Shown: positions 1 through 8,598 of the stretch, piece by piece
How the letters are laid out: each line of letters starts with the position of its first letter
How positions within the stretch are numbered: position 1 is the first letter of the stretch
Source of the DNA: Saccoglossus kowalevskii
Lineage: Eukaryota; Hemichordata; Enteropneusta; Harrimaniidae
Direction: 5' to 3'
Length of the DNA stretch: 13,930 nt
Assembly (NCBI RefSeq): GCF_000003605.2
Contig: NW_003108084.1
Location: 609,731-623,660, forward strand
Notes under the pieces: model-generated
Databases searched by the model: none
What the model saw: only the letters and a program-made list of their open reading frames with translations
Told to the model about the DNA's origin: nothing
Made by a program: the position numbers and the translations under genes

Positions 1-311
1 CCGCCTCCAGGATACTAGTAATATCGACGAGTTGCGCCCTCGCCGACGGCAGTGCCAGACTCGACCACATGAAAACAAATACGGTTATGTTTACAGTTGA
101 AAATGGCTGTGTATTGCGTTTTTTCAGTACAATGGTCTGCAGTGAAGTAAATACAATTCTGCAGTGCAAAGCTATTTATTGACATTATACATCAAAAACA
201 AGAAGCTATATAATTTGCGGTCGTTTACATAAGACACTGCTTTCATTTAATTAACAATCAAACAGCTGAGACACAGAAGTACATTTGAACTTGAAATGTA
301 TTACTACACCA
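1..311. other. Left edge: GC-rich patch, unassigned
   Basis: The first 70 bases are far richer in G+C and CpG than what follows. On the minus strand an ATG at 68-70 opens a frame that stays open to the window edge (23 codons, beginning MWSSLALPSARAQ). On the plus strand two frames are also open from the edge, so coding is ambiguous. GCGCCCTCGCC (34-44) resembles the core of a reverse-oriented CTCF site. An edge exon of a divergent neighbour gene, an old repeat, or a regulatory island are all possible. The rest to 311 shows nothing specific. Confidence 0.25.
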
Positions 312-314
312 AAA

Positions 315-381
<67 letters not shown>

Positions 382-384
382 ATA
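312..384. repeat. (AAAT)n microsatellite, about 18 uninterrupted copies
   Basis: T recurs every fourth base from 315 to 383 with no interruption, giving about 73 bp of perfect tetranucleotide repeat. The lack of any interruption suggests recent expansion and likely length polymorphism. On the minus strand it reads as a low-complexity Leu-Phe-Ile-Tyr open frame, which is an artefact of the repeat. Confidence 0.98.
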
Positions 385-1660
385 TTGACAAGATTCTTTT
401 TTGTGTTTATCCAGTACAAAATAATTATGTAGAACAAAGTAAAAATGTACTTTTTTATTCTTTTTATTTTTAAAGAACAAAAACAGCATTTATATTAGAA
501 TGTTATAATAATGCATGACAATATGGACTGGCCCTAGTTAGAGCAGTTTTATTGTATTATTGTGACAATTCCTTTTAGGAAATAATTTGTATAATGTATA
601 ATCTCTACTTGTATATATATATAGTGTAGATACGAGAGTCGATTATTCCAAATCAAAAGTGCTCAGTACGAAGTATATATAGAACGGATAGATACGGTAA
701 TAGAGGAATTAAGACACAACTCACAATTGCATGAATATTGAAACTCGACAGCACTCAGGCTGTTTGGTAAGGTACACTAGTAGCAACATATTATTTCTCC
801 ATCATGATATTGAGTTTAAGTTTCCGTCATCGCAGACTCGATTTAAGAAATCGACACAGATCAGATTAGAAGTGCCTCCTCCGTCAACGTAATATGATAT
901 GGCAGAATCAATGACATAGGCATATTATGAAGCAAGGTATTTAGCGCCCACGTTGTCGGGAGGTCACCTTGTCCTTGGTAGATGCCGCGTGTCGGCTGAA
1001 CCCTCGATGTATCGGCGTATGATCATAATCAAATGTTTGCCAGTTATTATGGAAGTATAAACCAGTGTATCTAACAGAATACATTTATTTGATAAAGTAT
1101 AAAAATGCTGCACCCAGCTTGTTAACGTGTTTCTATATGCTACCACACTACGTGTACAACGCATGCACATTGTCTGTTTCACGAAGTTGAAAACGCTCAG
1201 TGCTTGACGTTGGTGGCGCGTTGAGAGATTTTCGACAAAAAAATCGATAGAATTGGTAGAATTGGTATTGTAACTGAAAGTCTAATTGTAATAATTTCCT
1301 GCACACTATCAGCTTTCGCATAATAGTCCACTACTGGCAATAATACAGCCATGAGTATTTCAATACAATTTCATGGTTTCCTTTGTAGATTACGCCAGAA
1401 TCTAGAAGAATTGTGATCGGGATGTGTGCATATGCTACTTCAATGAATACGAAATCTAAGTATTCTCATACGGGTACTTGCCAACTTGCGGTATCCTACT
1501 AGTAGCGAAACCCGATAGCACACTTGAGCACGCCGTTAAAATAATTCGTTTACGAATTTTACCAATCGCTGTGCTTACCTACCGACATTCTAGTAATATT
1601 GATAATCACACATAATACAATAAACTGATTTGGACGCGTACATATGTTTATATACCATAC
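385..1660. other. Intergenic DNA, nothing recognised
   Basis: AT-rich sequence with short TATATA runs (about 614-623). GC-richer stretches occur around 945-1020 and 1190-1220. The one open frame of about 70 codons on the minus strand (964-1182) has no recognisable motif and mixed composition. I see no RNA gene, element termini or splice-bounded exon. Confidence 0.6.
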
Positions 1661-1681
1661 TATATATATATATATATATAT
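1661..1681. repeat. (TA)n dinucleotide tract
   Basis: Ten perfect TA units plus one base. It can form a cruciform or hairpin, and a length polymorphism is likely. Confidence 0.97.
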
Positions 1682-3233
1682 CTGCTAGTATATATGCCAT
1701 TGAACTATCGACGAGGCATGACGGTCACATGACCTTCGTGTCATTTGTAGTCTGACGTATTTTCTAACCGGGTCTGGTATGGGGTAGGTATGTTCCGTTA
1801 TATCTCAACATTTGCGTGTAACTATCTTTCGATATTGCCTCTGAAGTTAATTTCACTTTAATTATGAATGATACAGGTATATGAATATTTGATAACAATC
1901 GGAATCGAGCGGAGAAAATTTATACATTTATTTACGTGTACTAAAATTGTACAAGTAATGTTAACGTCCATTAATTGACTCCGGGAAATGAATATTTTTG
2001 ATGGTTTTTGAAATTAACATGGAATACTGTCGTGGTCACCGCGAGGCAAAACAATTAATACCCGGACCGACCTTTAGATTTCTCTAATAACACTGCGTCA
2101 CGGTTAAAGTATTGAAGGGCTCCCCGTGTGATCTTGAAACGACCTTTATTTAAACCACTGAAGCGTATAGGTCAGGTCGTCGGGGAAGCGTCCGGTTCAA
2201 TAACGAGTCTGACTGAATGGTCAGTGCAGTGAAGGTAGAATAGAATGGATCCGAGTCGTTTTTTTTTTTTGTATTGAAGTGTCGGTGTATTGATGCTTGT
2301 GATGGGACCCCCGGGAGCCACCTGAAACGCACATCAATTTCAGAAGACTGTGGACAATGTTGTGTCGCGTGATATATTCGGCCAGATAAGCAAAAGGAGC
2401 AGGGGAGGGGCTTACATGGGTGAGTGAGTAGATCACGCATCTTGGTATATATGTATGAAAGTTAATCCTAGCGCCCGGGGCTTCATGCGTTTTAAATAAA
2501 AATGCCCGCTCATATACAAACATTTTATGCACTGGCAGAATACGGGTGACGCCAAATTGGTTAATACAGGTCAAACAGCAAAAAACATCCAGGACCCAGT
2601 GCCCGCGGGCGCTGCTAGTCCGTTGTTTGTTGTGGGGGTCAGACAATTTGGCTTCCGTCGGTCAGTAAAGATCCTAGTTGTCGATTTTCGTTTAAAAATC
2701 GATGTATATCCGATTAGTGCGTAATGTAGCAACAAATTTATTTAACGGATTAAATTAAAACATTAAACAACATACAGTTGTTCTCGTCTGCCTGCGATAG
2801 ATGGTTGGTTGGGTTTGGATATTGGAGGAACGGCAGAAATTACCTACTGGATAAAATGCACCCTGTTTTTTTAGTTGTATAGTTGGTAACAATTTTATAG
2901 TTAAAAGGCCTTTCAATTTTGAGTAACTTGGCCAGAAATCAAAATTGAACGGCGTTCCCGAGTCGCAGTAAATTCCATCATGCATTCCTGCTTCAACTTC
3001 TGCTTTGGTCGCGCGCTATTAATTAGAAGGAAACATCAAAACATGTTGGATAAAAAACAACTTAATAACCCTCAGATTGAGTTTTCCCTCAGATTGTCCT
3101 AGTTACTAAAATTCCTTCTTTTAAATTTATTGGTCCAAATAATATGATGATACGGATACAATTTGAACTTGTCTCATACCTATATTAAATACTTATATCA
3201 AAAGTTATAGTTCAGAAACTACGCCCCAAATTG
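1682..3233. other. Intergenic DNA, nothing firmly recognised
   Basis: The stretch at about 2030-2720 is GC-richer and has several overlapping short open frames on both strands, but none resembles a known protein and none is bounded by clear splice sites. An A/T homopolymer (T10) lies at 2261-2270. An imperfect hairpin, TCGATTTTC...AAAAATCGA, is near 2680-2701. The higher GC could mark an old regulatory region or a non-coding transcript. Confidence 0.5.
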
Positions 3234-3250
3234 ATATATATATATATATA
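3234..3250. repeat. (AT)n tract on the left side of the retroelement remnant
   Basis: About 8.5 AT units. It ends 23 bp before the first Met of the decayed retroelement frame. It pairs with the (TA)n tracts at 3962-3995 on the other side. Confidence 0.95.
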
Positions 3251-3273
3251 CGAACTAGGCAGATTCTTAGTCG

Positions 3274-3956
3274 ATGTTTTTATTAAAAAAACAACAACAA
3301 TTAGCTAAATATTACAACTGGGCCATACTTGCGTCAAATTTTATAAGAAGTTGCATTCGTCTTGTTAATAAACAACTCAATACAAAATCATATAGCACAA
3401 TAATATCTCATTTGAAGAACATAGACCTACTACAAATTATAGACCAAAAAAGTAAACTTTCAAAATTAATAGCTAACGAATTGAAAAAGTATTCAATTTG
3501 AAATGGAAAGAAGAAATTTTCAACGACAATAATAGAATTATTAACCAGAAAGGTAAAACTAAACAAGGACATACAGGGAATTTAAAAATCAATCTGGTAT
3601 GAAAAACTACCTTACGTTATCAAATATAGAATTTAGATTGTCTCACTAGATTTCACCTCAGTAACCACCAATTACAAATTGAAAAGGGAAGACACACCAG
3701 ACCTAAAACCCTCCGAAGAAAAAGGATATCATGTGAGGTATGTTAATTCGAAGAATGATGTGGGGACGAAGAACTCTTCATAATTTCACGTTAATTTTAT
3801 ACCTTACAACGGAAGATCTTACGAGAAGAGACTAACAAACATATAAATAAGCAATTTACTAGTAGTTATAAATTTCAAATTAAACAATCGTAGGAAGTTC
3901 TTATATTTAATGAAAAGCAAAAACACTATGATCCACATATCATTAACAAAAATTAA
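3274..3956 (+). pseudogene. Decayed non-LTR retrotransposon polyprotein, C-terminal region
   Basis: Translation across three frames gives a collinear match to the C-terminal tail commonly seen after the reverse transcriptase in animal LINE-type polyproteins. An open stretch of 75 codons (3274-3501) is followed by the block TYREFKNQSGMKNYLTLS (about 3569-3622, another frame). Next, in frame with 3648, comes RFHLSNHQLQIEKGRH and the pair CEVC (3732-3743), then DEELF (3765-3779). In intact relatives this region is a CxxC...H...C knuckle with DE-x-HF. Here the CxxC survives but the later His and Cys positions read Leu and Arg. At least two frameshifts and stops at 3744, 3756, 3792 and 3891 show it is dead. 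No reverse transcriptase or endonuclease domain is visible, so it is a 5'-truncated or eroded copy. The exact clade cannot be named. Confidence 0.7.
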
Positions 3957-3961
3957 TTCTG

Positions 3962-3995
3962 TATATATATATACAGTATATATATATATATATAT
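3962..3995. repeat. Interrupted (TA)n tract on the right side of the retroelement remnant
   Basis: Two runs, 3962-3973 and 3977-3995, are separated by CAG. The tract starts about six bases after the last recognisable codon of the retroelement frame. It could be the element's simple-repeat tail or part of the insertion target. Confidence 0.95.
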
Positions 3996-4015
3996 TCATA
4001 CATGTTTTACATGAA

Positions 4016-5420
4016 CTAAAATAAAATCATCTTTGTAGAGCAAAAACTTATTTTGGGGTCAAGCTAAGGTATTTTTCTCATCATACATGGAACTTTTGGC
4101 GGTGCTTTCTAGAGTCTCGCGAGAATCTCAGACTAATGTAAAAGAGAAATGTATCACATCGATGTTGTGATATGTTCCATCGTCCGTTCGTCTAACACAG
4201 AAGCCTGCTTCGGTTCGATTCGGCCCAACCAAAACTATCATAACTGTTGCATGATATTACGCATATAGCTATTATTCGTACACATGCCAAAGACTTTGCA
4301 TTCCTAGATTGTATGATGCCAGAAAACCCTTTCACTGATTTCTACAAGCACCACAACTCGATTTGCATTTGGCTAGTGTGCAGTTCGTGAGTAATCCAGT
4401 GGCTGGGGGTTAAAAATATACATAACTTTTATTTATAGAAACAAGCATGAGTTTATTGATTCCAGTGTAAATGGGGAACCACTGTAACATGCAATTAGAA
4501 ATAAAAATGTTAACTGTTAAAATATTAAAAGTACAATAAAACGTACCATAGGGTGTCCCACAATTCATTTTCACCGTCCCTGGGACTGACAACCTTTTGT
4601 TTAAATGTTAAGTGCATTGGTATACCATGTATTATTATATAATTGTATTTGTTGTTTGCCCACCGTAGATTATAGTGTAAATATAAAACCTATGTGGGCT
4701 TGATGAATTAGGTCTGAATGACTTAATTAGACATTCCATGTAAACCCCGTTTCATGAAGGGTGTTTAGAGAAATTTATCATATTTACTGCACAACATCTC
4801 AGAAATTCATTCTAATCCAAAGAATTTGTCATAAATAGCAATATCGTTATTTTCAACATAAACAATTACTGGTAGAAAATATATATAATACTGAGATATG
4901 GACCTATTAAAAACTCATTGTGTATGGGGACAAAAAGTCATAATCCTACTCGCCACTTTTGACAAATTCAACAATATTGAAATCATCCGTTCAGTGAAAA
5001 CATCCGGTTAAACGCGAAAAACTCTAGCCCCATTGTTATTAACGGCTCGGCCCTGATTTCGATTAATCGCACGCATCATGTACACACGGAAAGCTGAACT
5101 ACAATATTGACCTTACGCCAGTAATGGTGTCACTGTGACTTTAGCCACCGTTCAAATAACCCTCCTGTGAAAATGCTACTTTCGTTTTGTAATCTCGAAT
5201 AATGCAGCGGACCGGAGCGTATCGATGCCCCGGGAGCATATAGATGTGGGTGAGAATCTGTGGCCAAATACGGCAAAAAGTACTGCCCATATCATCGCCA
5301 GCCAATTATCAACGTCACTTCCTGAACTCTTTGCCGCAGCCTTTGGATGACATCATTTTTTTTCAAGGGTGTGAAAAATTGGTGTAAGCTACTTGCTGGT
5401 TGGTTGAAACAGAAATATGA
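4016..5420. other. Upstream flank of Smad2/3, apart from the CGCG element
   Basis: No coding region is visible. The hairpin TATCACATCGATGTTGTGATA lies near 4152-4172. A donor-like TTC|GTGAGTA occurs at 4387. Another CCAAT (about 5304-5308) and a CACTTCCTG ETS-like site (about 5316-5324) occur as the promoter region is approached. The rest is ordinary AT-rich flank. Confidence 0.5.
4115..4124. promoter_or_regulatory. TCTCGCGAGA palindrome (BANP/Kaiso-type CGCG element)
   Basis: A perfect 10-bp palindrome in otherwise AT-rich DNA, containing two CpGs. In vertebrates this exact motif marks many TATA-less CpG-island promoters and is bound by BANP in a methylation-sensitive way. The site is 1.76 kb upstream of the Smad2/3 ATG. 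GC-richer DNA follows (about 4180-4230) and a donor-like TTC|GTGAGTA lies at 4387. Function in this organism is inference. Confidence 0.45.
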
Positions 5421-5429
5421 AACGACACA

Positions 5430-5562
5430 GCTGATTGGAGGTGCCAATCAAATTATGTAAATTGCAGCCATACAGGGCAGTTTACTTTGTATCCGAGCAA
5501 TATACACACGCGTGGTGTTCTCCGAAAGGTCGAGTGAAGTTTTCCGGTTTCGGCCATTTGTA
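5430..5562 (+). promoter_or_regulatory. Putative TATA-less Smad2/3 promoter: paired CCAAT boxes, ETS-type and YY1-like sites
   Basis: Within 135 bp there are an ATTGG (5434-5438, reverse CCAAT) and a CCAAT (5444-5448), both with the NF-Y-favoured CCAATCA context and facing opposite ways five bases apart. TTCCGGT at 5542-5548 is the reverse of the ETS consensus ACCGGAA. GGCCATTTG near 5552-5560 resembles a YY1 site. No convincing TATA box lies nearby; TATACAC at about 5500 is weak. This combination is typical of broad, constitutively active promoters. Position, directly before a consensus donor and the Smad2/3 start, supports the call; strand and start site are inferred. Confidence 0.45.
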
Positions 5563-5628
5563 TTAGCAACCATTACTCACACGGAAAAGTGTTGTATTAA
5601 CCGAGGCGCTTTGTAAATTGTGTTATTG
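5500..5628 (+). other. Possible non-coding first exon of Smad2/3 ending at a consensus donor
   Basis: A consensus donor, TTG|GTGAGTG, has its GT at 5629-5630, 258 bp before the Smad2/3 ATG. Together with the acceptor-like sequence ending at 5857 it would define a 229-bp 5' UTR intron. Two further donor-like sites lie downstream, at 5692 (CGC|GTAAGT) and 5723 (GG|GTAAGT). The 5' limit is a guess, placed just after the promoter-like motifs. Smad genes commonly have non-coding first exons, but nothing in DNA alone proves this one. Confidence 0.4.
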
Positions 5629-5857
5629 GTGAGTGTTGAATTTTATGAGAATTTATAGAATGTTAAGGACTTCATTTTGCCTTAACCTCGCGTAAGTACA
5701 CACATTTTATTTTAAGCGGTGGGTAAGTAGGTCAATGTCTGGTTCCCTAACAGGAATCCCTGTTTGATTACTGTACGTGAAATTATCCCCTATTTACTGT
5801 TTTATTTGAAAATCTCTACCACGAACTGACGCAGGGCCATTCTCCCCTCGGCTACAG

Positions 5858-5886
5858 GATAACGTCAGTAGCCGATCTGTGGAAAT
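5858..5886 (+). other. 5' UTR part of the first coding exon, with candidate splice acceptor
   Basis: The stretch before the Smad2/3 start has a pyrimidine-rich run (TTCTCCCCTCGGCTACAG, 5840-5857) ending in AG. It could be an acceptor joining a non-coding 5' exon. A second AG at 5833-5834 (GCAG|GGCC) is an alternative. The in-frame TAG at 5869-5871 shows translation cannot begin further upstream in this frame. If there is no upstream exon, this is simply continuous 5' UTR. Confidence 0.5.
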
Positions 5887-6083
5887 ATGAGTTCTATGCT
5901 GCCGTTCACACCTCCCATCGTCAAACGTCTTCTCGGGTGGAAGAAGGGCGATTCTGAAGACAAGTGGTCTGAGAAAGCTGTCAAAAGTTTGGTTAAACGA
6001 CTAAAGAAAACAGGATCCTTAGACGAACTAGAAAAATCGATTTCAAACCAAGACGCCAGCACCAAGTGTGTCACCATTCCAAG
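5887..6083 (+). CDS. smad2/3: Smad2/3, first coding exon (N-terminal half of MH1 domain, partial gene)
   Basis: Receptor-regulated Smad: type I TGF-beta/activin receptors phosphorylate its C-terminus, after which it binds Smad4, enters the nucleus and binds DNA through MH1 (family knowledge). Seen here: 65 codons plus two bases. The start [20 protein letters not shown] (residues 1-20) is nearly identical to SMAD2/3. Helix-2 basic patch VKRLKK is at about 36-41, LDELEK at 45-50, and TKCVTIPR at 59-66 includes Cys61, the counterpart of the first MH1 zinc ligand (Cys64 in human SMAD3). Thr8 in TPP is retained. It is three residues shorter than SMAD3, all missing from the linker after GWKKG. Start choice: A at -3 and an in-frame TAG at 5869-5871. 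The exon ends at AAG|GTAAGC after the second base of the Arg66 codon, the same phase as human SMAD3 exon 1. The DNA-contacting hairpin, remaining zinc ligands, MH2 and SSXS tail must lie in later exons beyond the window. Smad1/5 and Smad4 begin differently. Confidence 0.96.
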
Positions 6084-6089
6084 GTAAGC
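6084..6089 (+). other. 5' splice donor of Smad2/3 exon 1
   Basis: GTAAGC follows exon bases AAG, so the junction is AAG|GTAAGC, close to the metazoan donor consensus. Reading through would reach a stop immediately (TAA at 6085-6087). The protein also stops resembling Smad exactly here, so splicing is required. The intron falls after codon position 2, matching the human SMAD3 exon 1/2 junction after coding base 206 once the nine missing linker bases are allowed for. Confidence 0.93.
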
Positions 6090-7589
6090 AACGAGCTAAG
6101 GCGATCACCCTTAAATGCGACGCGATTCTGAACGCGTTCGAGTTTACAAGTACGTCCCACTGCGTCGGTTGTCAATTTCAGCTGATTCGGCCAGTGACTG
6201 ATGGTAGTTTTCGTGGATGTGTGTAACATTATATTTTGGAACAGCCAAACTGTTTGATACTATTTAATACATACTGTGCGAAACACAACTATAAGGCTTC
6301 TCGCATTAAAATGAAAACGAGGCGTTTTATTACTGAGGTCAGCACTCGTGTGTGTGCTACAAATGTAAACAAACAATGACAGACGCGAGTGTCGATAGAA
6401 TGACAGTATTATTGTGCTCTATTTTTTTTTAAATGTCGGTATATTAAAATGAGTCAGCGGATATATCCATTACAATCACCCCACTCTGTTAATATAATTT
6501 GTCTATTGATGCTGAGAATTTTGTTCGTAAACAGGCCTTTGCTTGAACTGTTGCCTTGGTTGTTCAAATCCGGATTATTTTCGTGTAAGTGTAATTCACC
6601 GAAACAACATATGCCGCAAAAATTTGTAGTTGATTTAAAGTTCACATGCGCAGTTCAAGTACAGGTCAATTAAGATGTGTGTGCCGCATCAATAGTGTTG
6701 TGTGTCTGAATAAAGAGGAGGAGTCAATAGTGACATGTACTGTTATGTGGCATTGTTAGTATAACTGTGAACAGCATGCTTGATGGGAATTGAACTTGTG
6801 ACTTCCTTCCTTGTGGTGAATTGAATGATTAAGGAACTTGGTGAATAAGAAGCCTCTTACAGAAACATCCCTCTTTTTGTTTGTGTTCAGACAGTCCTTG
6901 CCAATCTGCCATTGAGTAACCCCCCACCAAATTATAACATCAATCAATATTATTTGCTCAGATGATGCCAGCGACGTGGAAATAATAAAACAGGTAGATG
7001 GTATGAGCAGACAGCCATTTTTTTTGTAGCAATAAATGTATACAAATGTTGACATTTGATTCAGTTTTTCGTGGGAGCAGCTACATTTTCTTTTTTTTTT
7101 CTTCCTACTTGAAAAACACACACCTTCACCCTCCATTCTTAATGTCACAAAGTAAGTTCAGTTAAAATAAGGCTCATTGCCTTCCCAACCCTGATATCTA
7201 CTGGGTAACTAAATTATTGGATACTTTGTATCACATACTGTAGCATAATGAAAGCCACATGTGTTGTTGAGATGTTAATTCCCACTGGTTGTTATTGCAT
7301 TAACAGTGCATTGATGCTCCCCTTAGAATGCTGGCAAAATAGAAAATAACTGTATTAAAATAATTTGAATGTAGCACACCTGTACTGTTTGTATATTTTG
7401 AGTAATAAAACATGTTGAAATACAAAATATCAGATATGTTACAGTCGAGCTTAAAATCTAGGAATCTACTTATTAAAACAACTTTTCCTGAATTATAAAA
7501 TAGTTTGAAATTTTAACGAAAATTACTTGAAAGTGTTTACAAATTTAAGATAGTTTATAAAATCACCTATTACACTGGAATCAACGACT

Positions 7590-7668
7590 CCATATATGTT
7601 ATAAATTATTTATAAAATTAAATATTTATAAACTATATGAACTATATTGTACAAACTATATTGTACAA
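7590..7668. repeat. AT-rich hairpin plus a perfect 14-bp tandem duplication
   Basis: GTTATAAATTATTTATAAAA (7599-7618) is followed by the partly complementary TATTTATAAACTATATG (to 7639), which could fold. Then ACTATATTGTACAA occurs twice in tandem at 7641-7654 and 7655-7668. The string ATAAATTATTTATAAA recurs near 7898-7913, so a small AT-rich repeat family may be involved. Confidence 0.7.
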
Positions 7669-7819
7669 GCTTGTGTAGTGATGTCTCAGTTTTGGTTCAT
7701 ATTATTACAGTAGATCATGATGAGATAGAATAGTGTCAACCAATCTTAGGCGAGCTGGACTGTCGTCTCATTTGGATTTAAATGAAACTGACTTCAAAAG
7801 AAAACTGTTTTTCATATTT

Positions 7820-7861
7820 AAAAAAAAAAAAAAAATTAAATAAAGTATAAAAAATTTTTTT
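7820..7861. repeat. Poly-A / poly-T rich low-complexity block
   Basis: An A15 run followed by ATTAAATAAAGTATAAAAAA and a T8 run. It could be the tail of a vanished retroposed sequence. No recognisable body precedes it, so it is recorded only as low-complexity DNA. Confidence 0.8.
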
Positions 7862-8071
7862 TATTTGTATAGTATCCCACCATAATTTATAAAATCATAA
7901 ATTATTTATAAATTATAGTAATAAAATGTTTCAGTTTCAAACTATTTTTATTGTTGAATTTGAAATTTATTGTGCAGCTTGTAAACACAAACTACTCATT
8001 TTTCTCCTGATGTGTTACTAGATTCATATAAAAAACATTTTTTTTTGTCGATTACATTAAATTTAGAGGTA

Positions 8072-8280
8072 CCATATTTGCTCTATTAGTAGCACATGTA
8101 AAAATGCGAGTCTATAGTCAAAATTACACAAATGTTTATGATCAAGTAATAATACAATAAATGCAATTTTTATGTGCTCTTATATTAGAGAGGCGCTTCT
8201 AAACAGCAAACCATGGCAAATGTGCTTCTAATAATGTGAATATGTCATTTGAGATGTTGATTCTAATAAAGCAAATACTG
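8072..8280. mobile_element. MITE-like element 1, TA-flanked, imperfect 23-bp terminal inverted repeats
   Basis: The left end CCATATTTGCTCTATTAG and the reverse complement of the right end, CAGTATTTGCTTTATTAG, match at 18 of 23 aligned positions. TA lies directly outside both ends (8070-8071 and 8281-8282), as expected for a Tc1/mariner-type target duplication. There is no coding capacity in its 209 bp. Inside are more copies of the same theme (GCTCTTATATTAGAG, GCTTCTAATAATG). The right end abuts the CTGTAAAATGAC sequence shared with element 4, so exact borders are uncertain. Confidence 0.5.
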
Positions 8281-8358
8281 TAAAATGACTAATTTTCACT
8301 GGGTTTAAATTTCACTGATTTACCATTTCAGGCATATTCAGTGGGTTTTAAATTCACG
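8278..8358. repeat. Partial MITE arm; inverted near-duplicate of 11498-11575
   Basis: Bases 8281-8358 equal the reverse complement of 11498-11575 at 76 of 78 positions (differences at 8341 and 8355). The stretch begins CTGTAAAATGAC after a TA (8276-8277), like the terminus of an element of this family. It contains two CACTGGG/CAGTGGG-TTTAAA modules and runs directly into the minisatellite. No matching right terminus is visible, so it is a truncated or solo half-element. Confidence 0.75.
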
Positions 8359-8360
8359 GT

Positions 8361-8598
8361 TTATTAGCGATATGTTTCTCATAGAGCAAATATGTTATTG
8401 GCGATATGTTTCTAATAGAGCAAATATGTTATTAGCGATATGTTTCTAATAGAGCAAATATGTTATTAGAGAATCACTTCTTATAGAGCAAATATGTTAT
8501 TAGAGATATGTTTCTAATATAGCAAATATGTTATTAGCGATATGTTTCTAATAGAGCAAATATGTTATTAGAGAATCACTTCTTATAGAGCAAATATC
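8361..8598. repeat. 34-bp minisatellite, seven contiguous units with a higher-order pattern
   Basis: Unit starts are at 8361, 8395, 8429, 8463, 8497, 8531 and 8565, each exactly 34 bp. Type A units begin TTATTAGCGATATGTTTCTA. Type B units (4 and 7) begin TTATTAGAGAATCACTTCTT. Both types end in AGAGCAAATATG or a one-base variant. The order is A A A B A' A B. Units 3-4 and 6-7 agree over 67 of 68 bases, indicating duplication of a multi-unit block after A and B diverged. There are no spacers between units. Confidence 0.97.

Noticed and set aside
304-489. Minus-strand open frame with a Leu-Phe-Ile-Tyr repeat
   Set aside because: It is the translation of the AAAT microsatellite and carries no independent signal.
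2150-2724. Overlapping open frames of 65-141 codons on both strands
   Set aside because: They overlap each other in conflicting frames, show no family motif, and have no splice sites that would make them exons. A GC-richer patch lengthens chance frames.
4196-4232. tRNA gene suggested by GGTTCGATTC near 4213
   Set aside because: The flanking bases do not form a T-stem, there is no A-box at the expected distance upstream, and no cloverleaf can be drawn.
5865-6077. 70-codon open frame on the minus strand opposite Smad2/3
   Set aside because: It is the antisense shadow of the Smad2/3 exon.
6449-7148. Open frames of 63-130 codons within the intron on both strands
   Set aside because: They are low-complexity Lys/Cys-rich or hydrophobic translations of AT-rich DNA with no recognisable domain and no supporting splice structure.
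8361-8598. CRISPR-like array (regular 34-bp periodicity)
   Set aside because: The units are contiguous with no unique spacers and the genome is eukaryotic; it is a minisatellite.
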